Source: Nocardia sp. XZ_19_385
GTDB lineage: Bacteria > Actinomycetota > Actinomycetes > Mycobacteriales > Mycobacteriaceae
Assembly (NCBI RefSeq): GCF_015355755.1
Contig: NZ_JACVEE010000008.1
Location: 62,001-126,000, forward strand
Direction of reading: 5' to 3'
DNA: 64,000 bases
The position numbers and the translations under genes are program-made. Below, piece after piece: positions 8,188 through 17,531 of the stretch. The first letter of the stretch is position 1; the number at the start of each line of letters is the position of its first letter. Under the pieces are notes generated by a model that was not told the origin of the DNA, ran no database searches, and saw only the letters and a list, made by a program, of their open reading frames with translations.

Positions 8188-9372
8188 ATGTTGCGGATCG
8201 GCCTCACCGGAGGCATGGGAGCGGGCAAGTCGACGGTGGCGCGGATTCTGGCCGAACGCGGCGCGGTCCTCATTGATTCCGACGTGATAGCCAGGGAAGT
8301 CGTCGCGCCCGGCACCGAGGGGCTGGCCGCGTTGGTGGCCGCGTTCGGCGACGACATTCTCGCCGAGGACGGCAGCCTGGACCGGCCCGCACTGGCCGCG
8401 CGCGCGTTCGCCGACGACGAATCCCGCGCCACGTTGAATTCCATTACGCATCCATTGGTGGGTAAACGCACCGGCGAGTTGATTTCCGCCGCGGCGCCGG
8501 ATGCGATTCTGGTGCAAGATATTCCGTTGCTTGTCGAGAATGGTCTCGCGCCATTGATGAATCTGGTTCTGGTCGTCGATGTCGAGGCCGAAACCCGGAT
8601 CCGGCGGCTGGTCGAATTCCGCGGTGTTTCCGAAATCGATGCGCGCGCGCGTATTTCGGCGCAGGCCACCGACGAGCAGCGGCGCGCGGTCGCGGATGTG
8701 CTGCTGGACAACAACGGTGCGCCCGGCGCGATCGACGCGGTGGTGCACCGGTTGTGGGACGAGCGGCTGGTGCCCTTCGAGCAGAACAAGCGCACCGGCA
8801 GTCCGGCCAAGGGTGAGCTGCGGCTGGTGCCCGCCGATCCGGACTGGGCGGCACAGGCGCAGCGGATCATCGCGCGGTTGTGGGTCGCCTGCGGTGCGGC
8901 GGCGCAGCGGATCGACCACATCGGGTCCACCGCGGTGCCCGGGCTCGACGCCAAGGACGTGATCGACATCCAGATCACCGTGGCCGATATGGCAGCCGCC
9001 GACGGACTGCTGACCGCGTTGGCGGAGGCGGGCTTCCCGCGCAAAGACGATGTGACAGACGACAATCCGAAGCCGACCGAGGGGGATCCGGCGGGCGCTG
9101 ATCATGCACTGTGGACCAAGCGGTTGCACGGCAGTGCCGACCCGGGTCGCCCGGCCAACGTGCATATCCGCGCGGAAGGCACACCCGGACAGCGGTTCGC
9201 GCTCGAGTTCCGCGACTGGCTGCGTTCGGACGCGGCGGCCCGCGCCGAATACCTCGAGGTGAAGCGCGAAGCCGAAGCCAAGGCTGCCGGGCTGTCCGGC
9301 GCGGCGGCCGCCGACGCCTACTACGGCGTGAAGGAACCTTGGTTCGACGCGGCTTACGAACGGCTGCGCTGA
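8188..9372 (+). CDS. coaE: Dephospho-CoA kinase fused to GrpB domain
   Basis: 394 residues from ATG 8188. Residues 1-~200 are dephospho-CoA kinase, the last step of CoA synthesis, with the P-loop GGMGAGKST at 8-16, [10 protein letters not shown], and the lid region rich in Arg. From ~210 a GrpB/UPF0157 (nucleotidyltransferase-like) domain begins with [13 protein letters not shown] and [20 protein letters not shown]. This fusion is the normal form in mycobacteria (about 407 residues in M. tuberculosis). An upstream in-frame start at 7996 has no family sequence and was rejected. The following DUF402 gene is convergent, as in M. tuberculosis. Confidence 0.93.
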   Translation: MLRIGLTGGMGAGKSTVARILAERGAVLIDSDVIAREVVAPGTEGLAALVAAFGDDILAEDGSLDRPALAARAFADDESRATLNSITHPLVGKRTGELISAAAPDAILVQDIPLLVENGLAPLMNLVLVVDVEAETRIRRLVEFRGVSEIDARARISAQATDEQRRAVADVLLDNNGAPGAIDAVVHRLWDERLVPFEQNKRTGSPAKGELRLVPADPDWAAQAQRIIARLWVACGAAAQRIDHIGSTAVPGLDAKDVIDIQITVADMAAADGLLTALAEAGFPRKDDVTDDNPKPTEGDPAGADHALWTKRLHGSADPGRPANVHIRAEGTPGQRFALEFRDWLRSDAAARAEYLEVKREAEAKAAGLSGAAAADAYYGVKEPWFDAAYERLR

Positions 9373-9373
9373 G

Positions 9374-9898
9374 TCAGCGCCAGGTCAGCTCGATGCCCTG
9401 GCCGGTCAGCCAGCGTTCCAGCGAATAGCCGTTGGCGGCGATGCCGTCCATGGTGCTGGCGGCGTGCTCGATCGCGGCCTGCGCCTCGGTCAGGTCGAGG
9501 TAGCCCGCGGCGTGCGCGGCCAGCAGTTCGTCGACATCGAGCAGTTCGCTGTCGCGCCCGGTGCGCACCGTGATGTCGAGATAGTGGTCGACCGACTTCC
9601 AGCGCTGCGGGCCGACCTGGCTGTACGCACCGAGATCCAGGTAGTAGTCCTGGTCGCGCTGATGCGCGGGGTTGAAGTGGAAGACGGTCGCGCGCAACGA
9701 CAGCTTCGGCAGCAGCCAGGACTCGATGTAGTGGAACTCCACGTGATCGGAGGAGCGCGCCATGTACAGGCCCCAGGGCGCCACCTGATAGCTGTCGACC
9801 TCGCGGACGAACCCCTTGGGGTCCGTATTGGTCAGGCTCGCGAGGTCGAAGTACTCGACCTTGGGTGGGTGCAGGTCCACTGCCGGTGCCTGTGTCAT
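9374..9898 (-). CDS. DUF402 protein (Rv1632c-like)
   Basis: 174 residues. The middle, WLLPKLSLRATVFHFNPAHQ with YLDLGAYSQVG and VDHYLDITVRTG, is a DUF402 (FomD-like) beta domain; a C-terminal helical hairpin follows. DUF402 proteins include FomD, a nucleotidyl hydrolase, and metal-dependent nucleoside phosphatases, but this one has no assigned reaction. It lies convergent to coaE (1 bp between the ends) and divergent from uvrB, the position of Rv1632c in M. tuberculosis. The start ATG 9898 is 85 bp from the uvrB promoter element. Confidence 0.8.
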   Translation of the reverse strand: MTQAPAVDLHPPKVEYFDLASLTNTDPKGFVREVDSYQVAPWGLYMARSSDHVEFHYIESWLLPKLSLRATVFHFNPAHQRDQDYYLDLGAYSQVGPQRWKSVDHYLDITVRTGRDSELLDVDELLAAHAAGYLDLTEAQAAIEHAASTMDGIAANGYSLERWLTGQGIELTWR

Positions 9899-9983
9899 GC
9901 ACTCAGAATCTACCGTCGACGGCGCTACGTCGAGTCGTAAAGGTAGCTGTGTTGTTCACGGCGCCTTATCGCGGCCGCGAAAC

Positions 9984-10006
9984 TTGTCGGTGCCTGCGCT
10001 TACGCT
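9984..10006 (+). promoter_or_regulatory. PafBC-type (RecA_NDp) damage promoter of uvrB
   Basis: TTGTCGGTG (9984-9992), 8 bases, then TACGCT (10001-10006) fits the mycobacterial LexA-independent DNA-damage promoter TTGTCRGTG-N8-TANNNT, which PafBC activates. The uvrB ATG is 6 bases past the -10 hexamer, so the transcript is probably leaderless. No LexA box is visible. Confidence 0.75.
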
Positions 10007-10012
10007 GGGTAC

Positions 10013-12184
10013 ATGGCTTTCGCTACCGAGATCCCTGATGAGGCTCAGCCGCCGCTCGCGCATTCGGAGTTCCGCCCGGTCGGGGAGATCGAGCGCTCCG
10101 AAGCGCGGATCCAGGTGGTCAGTGATCTGAAACCGGCCGGCGACCAGCCCGCCGCCATCGCCGAGCTGGAACGGCGGATCACCGCCGGCGAGCGCGATGT
10201 GGTGCTGCTCGGCGCCACCGGCACCGGTAAGTCGGCCACCACGGCCTGGCTCATCGAGAAGCTGCAGCGACCCACCCTGGTGATGGCGCCGAACAAGACG
10301 CTGGCCGCCCAGCTCGCCAACGAGCTGCGGGAGATGCTGCCGAACAACGCGGTCGAGTACTTCGTTTCGTACTACGACTACTACCAGCCCGAGGCGTACA
10401 TCGCGCAGACCGATACCTACATCGAGAAGGACAGCTCGATCAACGACGATGTCGAGCGGCTGCGGCACTCGGCGACGTCGAGCCTGCTGTCGCGGCGCGA
10501 TGTCGTGGTGGTCGCGTCGGTGTCGTGCATCTACGGCCTCGGTACCCCGCAGTCCTACCTGGATCGCTCGGTGTCGCTCGAGGTGGGCAACGAGATCGAT
10601 CGCGATGCCCTGCTGCGGCTGCTGGTCGACGTGCAGTACACCCGCAACGACATGTCCTTTGTGCGTGGCTCGTTCCGGGTGCGCGGCGACACCGTCGAGA
10701 TCATCCCCTCCTACGAGGAGCTCGCGGTCCGCATCGAGTTCTTCGGCGACGAGATCGAAGCGCTCTACTATCTGCATCCGCTCACCGGCGACGTGGTGCG
10801 GCAGGTCGATCGGCTGCGTATCTTCCCGGCCACCCACTATGTGGCGGGCCCGGAGCGGATGGAGCGCGCGGTCAAGGAGATCGAGGCCGAGCTCGAGCAG
10901 CGCCTGGCCGAGTTCGAGCGTCAGGGCAAGCTGCTGGAGGCACAGCGGCTGCGCATGCGCACCCAATACGACATCGAGATGATCCGCCAGGTCGGGTTCT
11001 GCTCCGGCATCGAGAACTACTCGCGCCATATCGACGGCCGCCCCGCCGGTTCCGCGCCCGCCACCCTGATCGACTACTTCCCCGACGACTTCCTGCTCGT
11101 CATCGACGAATCGCACGTCACTGTGCCGCAGATCGGCGGCATGTACGAGGGCGACATGTCGCGCAAGCGCAACCTGGTGGAGTTCGGCTTCCGGCTCCCG
11201 TCCGCGATCGACAACCGCCCGCTCACCTGGGAAGAGTTCGCCGACCGGATCGGGCAGACGGTGTATCTGTCGGCCACTCCCGGTCCCTACGAGCTGGGCC
11301 AGGCCGGTGGTGAGGTGGTCGAGCAGGTCATCCGCCCGACCGGCCTGGTCGACCCGAAGGTCATCGTCAAACCCACCAAGGGCCAGATCGACGACCTGCT
11401 GCATGAGATCCGGCTGCGCACCGAGCGCGACGAGCGAGTGCTGGTCACCACCCTTACCAAGAAGATGTCCGAGGATCTCACCGACTACCTGCTCGGCCTC
11501 GGCGTGCGCGTGCGCTACCTGCACTCCGAGATCGACACGCTGCGCCGCGTGGAACTGCTGCGTCAGCTGCGCCTGGGCGAATACGACGTCCTGGTCGGCA
11601 TCAACCTGCTTCGTGAGGGCCTCGACCTGCCCGAGGTTTCGCTGGTCGCCATCCTCGACGCCGACAAGGAAGGCTTCCTGCGTAGCAGCACCAGCCTGAT
11701 CCAGACCATCGGCCGCGCGGCCCGCAACGTCTCCGGCGAAGTCCACATGTACGCCGACAAGATCACCGACTCGATGCAGCACGCCATCGAGGAGACCGAC
11801 CGCCGCCGCGCCAAACAGGTTGCCTACAACGAAAAAATGGGCATCGACCCGCAGCCGCTGCGCAAGAAGATCGCCGACATCCTCGATCAGGTCTACCAGG
11901 AAGCCGACGATTCCGAGGTCGCCGTCGGCGGCTCCGGTCGCAACGCCAGCCGCGGCCGGCGCGCCCAGGGCGAACCGGGCCGGGCCGTCAGCGCCGGCGT
12001 CTACGAGGGGCGCGACATCAAGTCGATGCCGCGCGCCGAACTGGCCGACCTGGTCAAGGAAATGACCGCCCAGATGATGAACGCCGCACGCGAGTTGCAG
12101 TTCGAGCTGGCGGGCCGCCTCCGCGACGAGATCGCCGACCTGAAGAAGGAACTGCGCGGCATGGACGCCGCCGGCCTGAGCTGA
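10013..12184 (+). CDS. uvrB: Excinuclease ABC subunit UvrB
   Basis: 723 residues. UvrB is the damage-verifying helicase-like subunit of nucleotide excision repair; it receives DNA from UvrA and recruits UvrC. The Walker A is GATGTGKS (~residue 67), the beta-hairpin [10 protein letters not shown] follows near 120, DEC-type motif II is VIDESHVT, motif VI is QTIGRAARN, and the C-terminal UVR helix hairpin covers the last ~35 residues. A basic/Gly linker ([18 protein letters not shown]) sits before the UVR motif. It is slightly longer than the M. tuberculosis protein because of N-terminal and linker residues. It shares its promoter type with uvrA further along. Confidence 0.98.
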   Translation: MAFATEIPDEAQPPLAHSEFRPVGEIERSEARIQVVSDLKPAGDQPAAIAELERRITAGERDVVLLGATGTGKSATTAWLIEKLQRPTLVMAPNKTLAAQLANELREMLPNNAVEYFVSYYDYYQPEAYIAQTDTYIEKDSSINDDVERLRHSATSSLLSRRDVVVVASVSCIYGLGTPQSYLDRSVSLEVGNEIDRDALLRLLVDVQYTRNDMSFVRGSFRVRGDTVEIIPSYEELAVRIEFFGDEIEALYYLHPLTGDVVRQVDRLRIFPATHYVAGPERMERAVKEIEAELEQRLAEFERQGKLLEAQRLRMRTQYDIEMIRQVGFCSGIENYSRHIDGRPAGSAPATLIDYFPDDFLLVIDESHVTVPQIGGMYEGDMSRKRNLVEFGFRLPSAIDNRPLTWEEFADRIGQTVYLSATPGPYELGQAGGEVVEQVIRPTGLVDPKVIVKPTKGQIDDLLHEIRLRTERDERVLVTTLTKKMSEDLTDYLLGLGVRVRYLHSEIDTLRRVELLRQLRLGEYDVLVGINLLREGLDLPEVSLVAILDADKEGFLRSSTSLIQTIGRAARNVSGEVHMYADKITDSMQHAIEETDRRRAKQVAYNEKMGIDPQPLRKKIADILDQVYQEADDSEVAVGGSGRNASRGRRAQGEPGRAVSAGVYEGRDIKSMPRAELADLVKEMTAQMMNAARELQFELAGRLRDEIADLKKELRGMDAAGLS

Positions 12185-12205
12185 GCCGCACCGATGACAG
12201 CGGGA

Positions 12206-12676
12206 TCAGCTCTGCTGCGCCATCCATTCGTTGACGCGGCGCTCGGCCTCTTCACGCGGCACGTCCTCGACCCGGGTCATGACCGCCCAGCGGTGGCCGA
12301 ACGGGTCGATGACGACCCCGAAACGGTCGCCGGTGACGAAAGTTTGCGGGTCCTCGGCGGTGCGGGCGCCGTGTTCGCGGGCGCGGGCGATGGTGGCATC
12401 GACATCGGGGCAGTAGTGCACGATCGAGGTGTGCACCCATTCGCCGTTGGGGGCTTGGACGCCATTGTCGGGGATGGGCATGCCCATCTGCAGCGTCGAG
12501 TCGCCGATCTTCAGTTCGGCGTGGGCGGCCTGTCCGTCGGGCAGGTCGCTGCGGCTGATGACTTCGGCGCCGAACACTGCGCTATAGAAATCGATGGCCT
12601 TGTTCGCGTCGGCGACAGCGAGGAAACAGGTGATCGAATGGTAGTCGGCGGGAATCGGATTCACGGTGTTCGTCAT
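12206..12676 (-). CDS. VOC-family (PhnB/glyoxalase-like) protein
   Basis: 156 residues from ATG 12676. The pattern SITCFLAVADANKAIDFYSA ... GEWVHTSIVHYCPDVDATIARA ... PFGHRWAVMTR is a PhnB-type vicinal-oxygen-chelate protein made of two beta-alpha-beta-beta-beta modules. These bind a metal or small substrate, and some give antibiotic or glyoxal resistance, but the substrate here cannot be named. It is convergent with uvrB and divergent from the AraC gene 71 bp away, which may control it. An upstream in-frame start at 12730 has no family sequence. Confidence 0.85.
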   Translation of the reverse strand: MTNTVNPIPADYHSITCFLAVADANKAIDFYSAVFGAEVISRSDLPDGQAAHAELKIGDSTLQMGMPIPDNGVQAPNGEWVHTSIVHYCPDVDATIARAREHGARTAEDPQTFVTGDRFGVVIDPFGHRWAVMTRVEDVPREEAERRVNEWMAQQS

Positions 12677-12747
12677 GCAAACAAGTCTGCTCGGCGGCCG
12701 GAAAATGGTCTTGTAAGAACGCGACACCACGATCGGCAGGCGCGCTG

Positions 12748-13614
12748 ATGCCCAGGTGGACGCCCGCGACCGCGCCCCTCGAGGATGTCAAAGGCATCCT
12801 GCACCCGGGCGAGCAGGCGCGGCATCGCACCTTGAACCGATTACCCGCGGGACCGGGTGTCGCCGCCTTCGTCGACTGGTATTGGTCGGTGCGCTGGGAC
12901 CTGCGCGGCAAGCCGCCCTACTCCGCCGAGGTGCTGTCGTTCCCGTGCGTGAACGTCACCTTCGAACGTGACAACGCCCGGGTGGGCGGTTTCGTCAACG
13001 GCGTGTGCACGACCAAGTACATCCGCGAATTGTCCGGTGCCGGAGAGACTTTCGGAGTCCGGTTCCGCGCGGGCGGTTTCGGCGCTTTCACCGGCCTGGA
13101 CGTCGGGACGCTGCGGGACCGCGTGGTCGACCTGGCCGAGGTATTCCCCGATGCCGCCGCCCTGACCGATCGGGTGCTCGCCGCGCAGACGGACGAGCAG
13201 CGCCGCGTCCTCGTCGAGGACTATCTCGCTCCGCGCGCCGCCCAGGAAGACCACGCCTATCGGCAGGTGCTCGAGATCATCGCCGCAATGGCCGAGGATC
13301 CGGCACTCACGCGCGTCGACCAGATCACCGAACGCTTCGATATCCCCATCCGCACTCTGCAGCGTCTGTTCCGCCGCTATGTGGGCGCCGCGCCGAAATG
13401 GGTGCTGCGCCGCTACCGGCTGCAGGACGGCGCCGATCTACTCGCCAAAGGGCGCAGCGCGGATTTGGCCGCGCTCGCGATAGAACTCGGCTATTTCGAC
13501 CAAGCGCATTTCTCCCGGGAGTTCGCCGCCGAAGTCGGAATGCCTCCGCTGGAATACGCCCGTAATTCGATACGCTCGGCCGAGGATCTTCAGCAAATAC
13601 TCGGAGAGGTGTGA
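12748..13614 (+). CDS. AraC-family transcriptional regulator
   Basis: 288 residues. The N-terminal ~150 residues (DUF6597-like, with ILHPGEQARHRTLNRLPAG and a cupin-like pattern) form the presumed sensing domain. Residues ~165-270 are an AraC DNA-binding domain with two helix-turn-helices: ITERFDIPIRTLQRLFRRYV and ALAIELGYFDQAHFSREF. Its stop overlaps the start of the DoxX gene as GTGA, so the two are co-translated. The divergent VOC gene is the other possible target. Confidence 0.88.
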   Translation: MPRWTPATAPLEDVKGILHPGEQARHRTLNRLPAGPGVAAFVDWYWSVRWDLRGKPPYSAEVLSFPCVNVTFERDNARVGGFVNGVCTTKYIRELSGAGETFGVRFRAGGFGAFTGLDVGTLRDRVVDLAEVFPDAAALTDRVLAAQTDEQRRVLVEDYLAPRAAQEDHAYRQVLEIIAAMAEDPALTRVDQITERFDIPIRTLQRLFRRYVGAAPKWVLRRYRLQDGADLLAKGRSADLAALAIELGYFDQAHFSREFAAEVGMPPLEYARNSIRSAEDLQQILGEV

Positions 13615-14033
13615 CTGTGGACGCAGTAGTGCTGATCGGGCGGGTTTTGTTCTCGGTGTTGTTCCTGGGTTCGGCAATGGGCCATTTCACGAATACCGAG
13701 GCGATGGCGGGCTACGCGCAGAGCCAAGGGGTCCCGTCGCCCAAGGCCGGTGTCCTGGCCTCCGGGGCGCTGATGGGCCTCGGCGCGCTGAGCGTCCTGT
13801 TCGGGATCTGGGCCGATGCGGGGATGCTCCTGCTGGCCATCGTCCTGCTCCCCGTCACCTTCATGATGCACGCGTTCTGGAAGGACACCGATCCGGAGGC
13901 CAAGCAGGCCCAGATGATCCAGTTCAACAAGAACCTCGCGCTGATCGGCGCGGCGCTCATGTTGTTCGCGTTCTTCGCCCGCACCCCCGAACTCGGCCTC
14001 ACCCTGACCGGCCCGCTTTTCGATCAGGACTGA
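13611..14033 (+). CDS. DoxX-family membrane protein
   Basis: 140 residues with four hydrophobic segments, starting VVLIGRVLFSVLFLGSAMGHF, the usual DoxX/DoxD opening. DoxX proteins are small inner-membrane proteins linked in mycobacteria to redox and thiol-stress defence (the DoxX-SodA-SseA complex); no such partner is present here. The GTG at 13611 overlaps the AraC stop by 4 bp; GTG 13617 is an alternative. The coupling suggests the AraC protein and this membrane protein respond to the same signal. Confidence 0.8.
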   Translation: MTVDAVVLIGRVLFSVLFLGSAMGHFTNTEAMAGYAQSQGVPSPKAGVLASGALMGLGALSVLFGIWADAGMLLLAIVLLPVTFMMHAFWKDTDPEAKQAQMIQFNKNLALIGAALMLFAFFARTPELGLTLTGPLFDQD

Positions 14034-14328
14034 CGCGCAATACTGTGTTGTGATGAATCTCCCAGAGCTGCAACGAGGTTCGTGACAAGTTGTGATGCGT
14101 CACAGAAATGGCCGCAACGAATTGGATCGGCGCAGGTAGCTTCGGCCCCGGCGCCATTCACTCGGCCGGTGCGTGGCTCTGAAAGCCGGACACCACCGAG
14201 TGTGATGTGTTGCGATTTCTGATATTTCCCCCCGTTTTACGGCTATGGTCGACCGCAGTCGCCGCGACGGTGCTCCGACTTGTCCGGATGCGCCGACCGT
14301 AGGCACCCGACCCAAAGTTGGAGGAAAG

Positions 14329-14781
14329 ATGACCGCCTACCGGACCATTGTTGTCGGTACCGATGGCTCGGACTCGTCGTATGTCGCCGTCGAGAAGGCC
14401 GCCGCGCTGGCCGGCGCCGCCGATGCCACGCTGATCGTCGCCTGCGCCTACTACCCGACCGACGACCGCGACGTAGCCGCCGCTGCCGACGTGCTCAAGG
14501 AAGAGGCCTACCAGGTGCGCGGCTCCGCGCCGACGAACGAGATCCTGCGGGTCGCCCGCGACCGCGCCACCGAGGCCGGCGCCAAGGACATCGTCGAGCG
14601 CGCCGTCGTCGGCGAGCCCGTCGAATCGCTGCTCAACCTGGTGCGTGAGGTCGACGCCGACCTGCTCGTGGTCGGTAACCGGGGCCTGAACACCCTGGCA
14701 GGTCGTCTGCTCGGCTCGGTGCCCTCGGATGTGGCGCGCAAATCGCGGTCGGACGTGCTGATCGTGCACACCGTCCGCTAG
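14329..14781 (+). CDS. Universal stress protein, Rv1636 type
   Basis: 150 residues from ATG 14329, preceded by a strong GGAGGAAAG site. It is a single-domain universal stress protein: VVVGTDGSDSS at the start, and the nucleotide-binding VVGNRGLNTLAGRLLGSV near the end with the G-2x-G-9x-G(S) spacing. M. tuberculosis Rv1636 (TB15.3), which occupies the same relative place, binds cAMP and ATP; the close sequence match suggests the same here. A 295-bp region upstream holds no gene, so regulation may be elaborate; an apparent CRP site there was rejected because its spacing is wrong. Confidence 0.92.
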   Translation: MTAYRTIVVGTDGSDSSYVAVEKAAALAGAADATLIVACAYYPTDDRDVAAAADVLKEEAYQVRGSAPTNEILRVARDRATEAGAKDIVERAVVGEPVESLLNLVREVDADLLVVGNRGLNTLAGRLLGSVPSDVARKSRSDVLIVHTVR

Positions 14782-14835
14782 TCGGCCGCGTCCTACCGCG
14801 GTCGTCCCGGCGAACGCCGGGATCCAGACAGCAGC

Positions 14836-14878
14836 GAAGCCCCGTACGGCCCGGAGAACCGGTGCGGTACGGGGCTTC
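14836..14878. terminator. Bidirectional terminator, USP / helicase
   Basis: A perfect 12-bp inverted repeat, GAAGCCCCGTAC (14836-14847) and GTACGGGGCTTC (14867-14878), stands between the converging USP and helicase genes. It has no long T run, which is common in high-GC actinobacteria. Confidence 0.8.
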
Positions 14879-14882
14879 TGTG

Positions 14883-17150
14883 TCAGCTCAGTGCGCCGAG
14901 CACCCCGGGCAGCTCGCCCGTGTGGAACACCGTGAGCCGCTGGGTCGCACGCGTCAGCGCCACATAGAGATCGTTGAGCCCACGAGGCGACTCGTCCAGA
15001 ATTTTCTGGGGCTCCGCCAGGAACACCGCGTCGAATTCCAGACCTTTCACATCGTGCACCGTCAGCACCGACACCGATTCCCCTGCCAGCTCCGAGAATT
15101 CGGTCAGCAGGTCGTGTGGCACGATCACCGCGCTGGTGCCGGGCCCCTGCTCCCGCGCCACCGCTTCCCGCACCGCCGCGACCATCTCCTCGGCCGAGAC
15201 TTGGTGCGCCACAGGAGGATTCCCGCTCTCGCGCACCGACCGCGGCACCGTCGCGTCCGGATCGATGGCGGCGAGCACATCGGCCGCAACGGCCATGATC
15301 TCCGCGGGCGTGCGGTAGTTCACCGTCAGCTCGGTCAGCTTCCACCGTTGCGCCACATAGGGTTCCAGCATTCGCTGCCACGACGACGCGCCCGCCGGGT
15401 CGCCGGTCTGCGCGACGTCACCGACCACTGTGATCCACCGGTTCGGGATGCGCCGCATCACCATTCGCCACGCCATCTCCGAAAGTTCTTGCGCCTCATC
15501 GATGATGACGTGCCCGTAGGTCCAGGTGCGGTCGCCCGCGGCCCGTTCGGCGGTGGTCTGGTTGCTGCGGTAGGCCTGCCGGTCGGCGAGCTGGGAGGCG
15601 TCGATGAGGTCGTAGGCCATCAGGATCTCGTCGGCGTCCAGTGCGTCCTCGACCTCGGCGGCCGCGGATCCGGTCAGGATGTCGAGAGCTTCCTGCGCCT
15701 CGGCGATCTGCGCGTGCCGGCGGCGGCGCGCCCGTTCGCGGTCCTCGGTGTCGTCGACGCCGAGTAGTTCGGCCAGCTCGTCCAGCAAAGGCGCGTCGGC
15801 GGCACTGAATTCACCGTTGTGCGGGCGCAGCAGCTCGGCCCGATCGCCGGCGGACAGCGCCGACGCCACCCGGTCGAGCCGCTTCGGATCGGCCAGCAGG
15901 TCGCCCAGCACCTCCTGTGGCGTCAGGATCGGCCACAGCTTCGCGATCGCCGCCTGCACCTCCGGATCGGACTTCATCTCGTCCCGGATCTCGGCGATAT
16001 CGGTTCGGCTGAGCAGACTTTGACCACCGGACAGGTCCGCGCCCATGGTCTGGGCCACCTGATCGGTCAGCGCGTCGATGACCGAGCTCGCGAAGATCGG
16101 CCGCGCCAGGTTGTGCGGCCGCCGCGAGGACCGGGCCCGGCCGCGCGCCTTGGTGGCGATCCGGCGATCCAGGGTCGCCGGATAGCCGTCGAAGCTGAGC
16201 CGGATCGGATCGGCGGGCGCCTCCTGCCGGTCCCGCACCGCCTGCTTGAGCACCTCGACGATCTCGAGGGCCCCCTTGATCTCGCCGGCCCGCAGCGAAT
16301 CCTCCCGGGTCGCTTTGACTCCCGGGTACAGGTCGCCGACGGTGGACAGCAGCACACCGGTCTCACCGAGCGAGGGCAGCACCTGCCCGATGTAGTCGAG
16401 GAAGGTCGCGTTCGGCCCGATGATCAGCACACCGCTCTTGGCCAGTTGCTGCCGATAGGTATAGAGCAGGAAGGCCGCGCGGTGCAGCGCGACGGCGGTC
16501 TTGCCGGTACCCGGCCCGCCCTGCACCACCAGCACGCTTTTGTGCTCGGAGCGGATGATCGTGTCCTGCTCGGACTGGATCGTCTCCACGATGTCGTTCA
16601 TGTGGCCGGTGCGCGCGGCGTTCAACGCCGCCAGCAGTGCGCTCTCGCTGCCCACACCGCCGTCGCCCTCGACCATGCCATCCCGTTCGGCGGCTGCGAG
16701 ATCGAGGTATTCGTCGTTGACGGCGGTGACCCGGCGATTGCGGGTGCGAATGTGCCGGCGCCTGGTCACGCCGTCCGGGGCGGCGGTGGTGGCCAGATAG
16801 AAGGGCCGGGCCAGCGGGGCCCGCCAGTCCAGCAGCAATGTCTCGTAGTCGTCCTGCTCGTCGAGGATCCCGAGTCGGCCGATGTAGCGGGTGGCCTCGT
16901 CACCGGTCAAATCGATGCGCCCGAAACACAATCCGTGTTCGGCGGCGTCGTACTTCGCCAGATCCTCGTGGTAGAGCTGACTGAACGACTCCCGCTCACT
17001 GCGGGCCTGCGGCGTGCCACCGTTTTCCAGCAGCACGGTCTTGAGGCGGTTCTGCGCGTAGGCGCGCATACCGTCGAGCCGGTCGTACAGGACCGACAGG
17101 TAGGCCTGTTCCTGTTCTAACTCGCGGTCCTGAGCGAGAGGGTCGGGCAA
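14883..17150 (-). CDS. HelD-like superfamily 1 helicase/ATPase
   Basis: 755 residues. Motifs in order: Walker A GGPGTGKTAVALHR, a large insertion, motif II IIDEAQELSEM, LTVNYRTPAEI, VHDVKGLEFDAV and LYVALTRATQRL. The N-terminal ~120 residues are a charged antiparallel coiled coil (LEQEQAYLSVLYDRLDGMRA). This layout is that of actinobacterial HelD/HelR, which binds RNA polymerase, clears stalled complexes and can protect against rifamycins, rather than UvrD. The start is TTG 17150 with AAGGAG six bases upstream; no ATG fits. It follows the monooxygenase gene by 43 bp on the same strand. Confidence 0.85.
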   Translation of the reverse strand: MPDPLAQDRELEQEQAYLSVLYDRLDGMRAYAQNRLKTVLLENGGTPQARSERESFSQLYHEDLAKYDAAEHGLCFGRIDLTGDEATRYIGRLGILDEQDDYETLLLDWRAPLARPFYLATTAAPDGVTRRRHIRTRNRRVTAVNDEYLDLAAAERDGMVEGDGGVGSESALLAALNAARTGHMNDIVETIQSEQDTIIRSEHKSVLVVQGGPGTGKTAVALHRAAFLLYTYRQQLAKSGVLIIGPNATFLDYIGQVLPSLGETGVLLSTVGDLYPGVKATREDSLRAGEIKGALEIVEVLKQAVRDRQEAPADPIRLSFDGYPATLDRRIATKARGRARSSRRPHNLARPIFASSVIDALTDQVAQTMGADLSGGQSLLSRTDIAEIRDEMKSDPEVQAAIAKLWPILTPQEVLGDLLADPKRLDRVASALSAGDRAELLRPHNGEFSAADAPLLDELAELLGVDDTEDRERARRRRHAQIAEAQEALDILTGSAAAEVEDALDADEILMAYDLIDASQLADRQAYRSNQTTAERAAGDRTWTYGHVIIDEAQELSEMAWRMVMRRIPNRWITVVGDVAQTGDPAGASSWQRMLEPYVAQRWKLTELTVNYRTPAEIMAVAADVLAAIDPDATVPRSVRESGNPPVAHQVSAEEMVAAVREAVAREQGPGTSAVIVPHDLLTEFSELAGESVSVLTVHDVKGLEFDAVFLAEPQKILDESPRGLNDLYVALTRATQRLTVFHTGELPGVLGALS

Positions 17151-17193
17151 ACTGAACTCCTTGGGTAACCGCGTGAAAACAAGGTTGTCGAGT

Positions 17194-17520
17194 CTACTGC
17201 GGATTTCCCGCCCTCGCCGCCACCGCAGGTAGGGTCACCGGCGCGAAGTGCAGCACCGTCGGAAACGGATCGTAGAAGTGGTGCAGCAGCGCCTTCCACT
17301 CCTGATACTCCGGCGAGCCGCGGAACCCCTCGACGTGGTCTTCGAGCCGGTCCCATTCGACCAGAAGCAGGTAGTTGCCGGGGTCTTCGACGCACCGGGA
17401 CAGCGACAGCGATCGGAACCCCGGCATCCCGGCGATGATCGGCTGGGCGCGCGCGAAGGCTGCCTCGAACGCCTCCGACAATTCGGCTCGGACCGGCAGC
17501 AGGACATGTTCGATGATCAC
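17194..17520 (-). CDS. Antibiotic biosynthesis monooxygenase-domain protein
   Basis: 108 residues forming a single ABM dimeric alpha-beta barrel: MIIEHVLLPV, then EAFARAQPIIAGMPGFRSL, YLLLVEWDRLEDHVEGF and a C-terminal HHFYDPFPTVLHF. Members degrade haem or oxidise quinones, but many have no known substrate; no haem-ligand set can be assigned. It begins 11 bp after the diguanylate cyclase gene, so the two form an operon. Confidence 0.82.
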   Translation of the reverse strand: MIIEHVLLPVRAELSEAFEAAFARAQPIIAGMPGFRSLSLSRCVEDPGNYLLLVEWDRLEDHVEGFRGSPEYQEWKALLHHFYDPFPTVLHFAPVTLPAVAARAGNPQ

Positions 17521-17531
17521 GAGAGAAGCCT

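Noticed and set aside
14091..14104. TGTGATGCGTCACA before the universal stress gene, resembling a CRP site
   Set aside because: The half-sites TGTGA and TCACA are 4 bp apart, but CRP needs 6; the closeness is probably chance, despite the tempting link to the cAMP-binding Rv1636 family.
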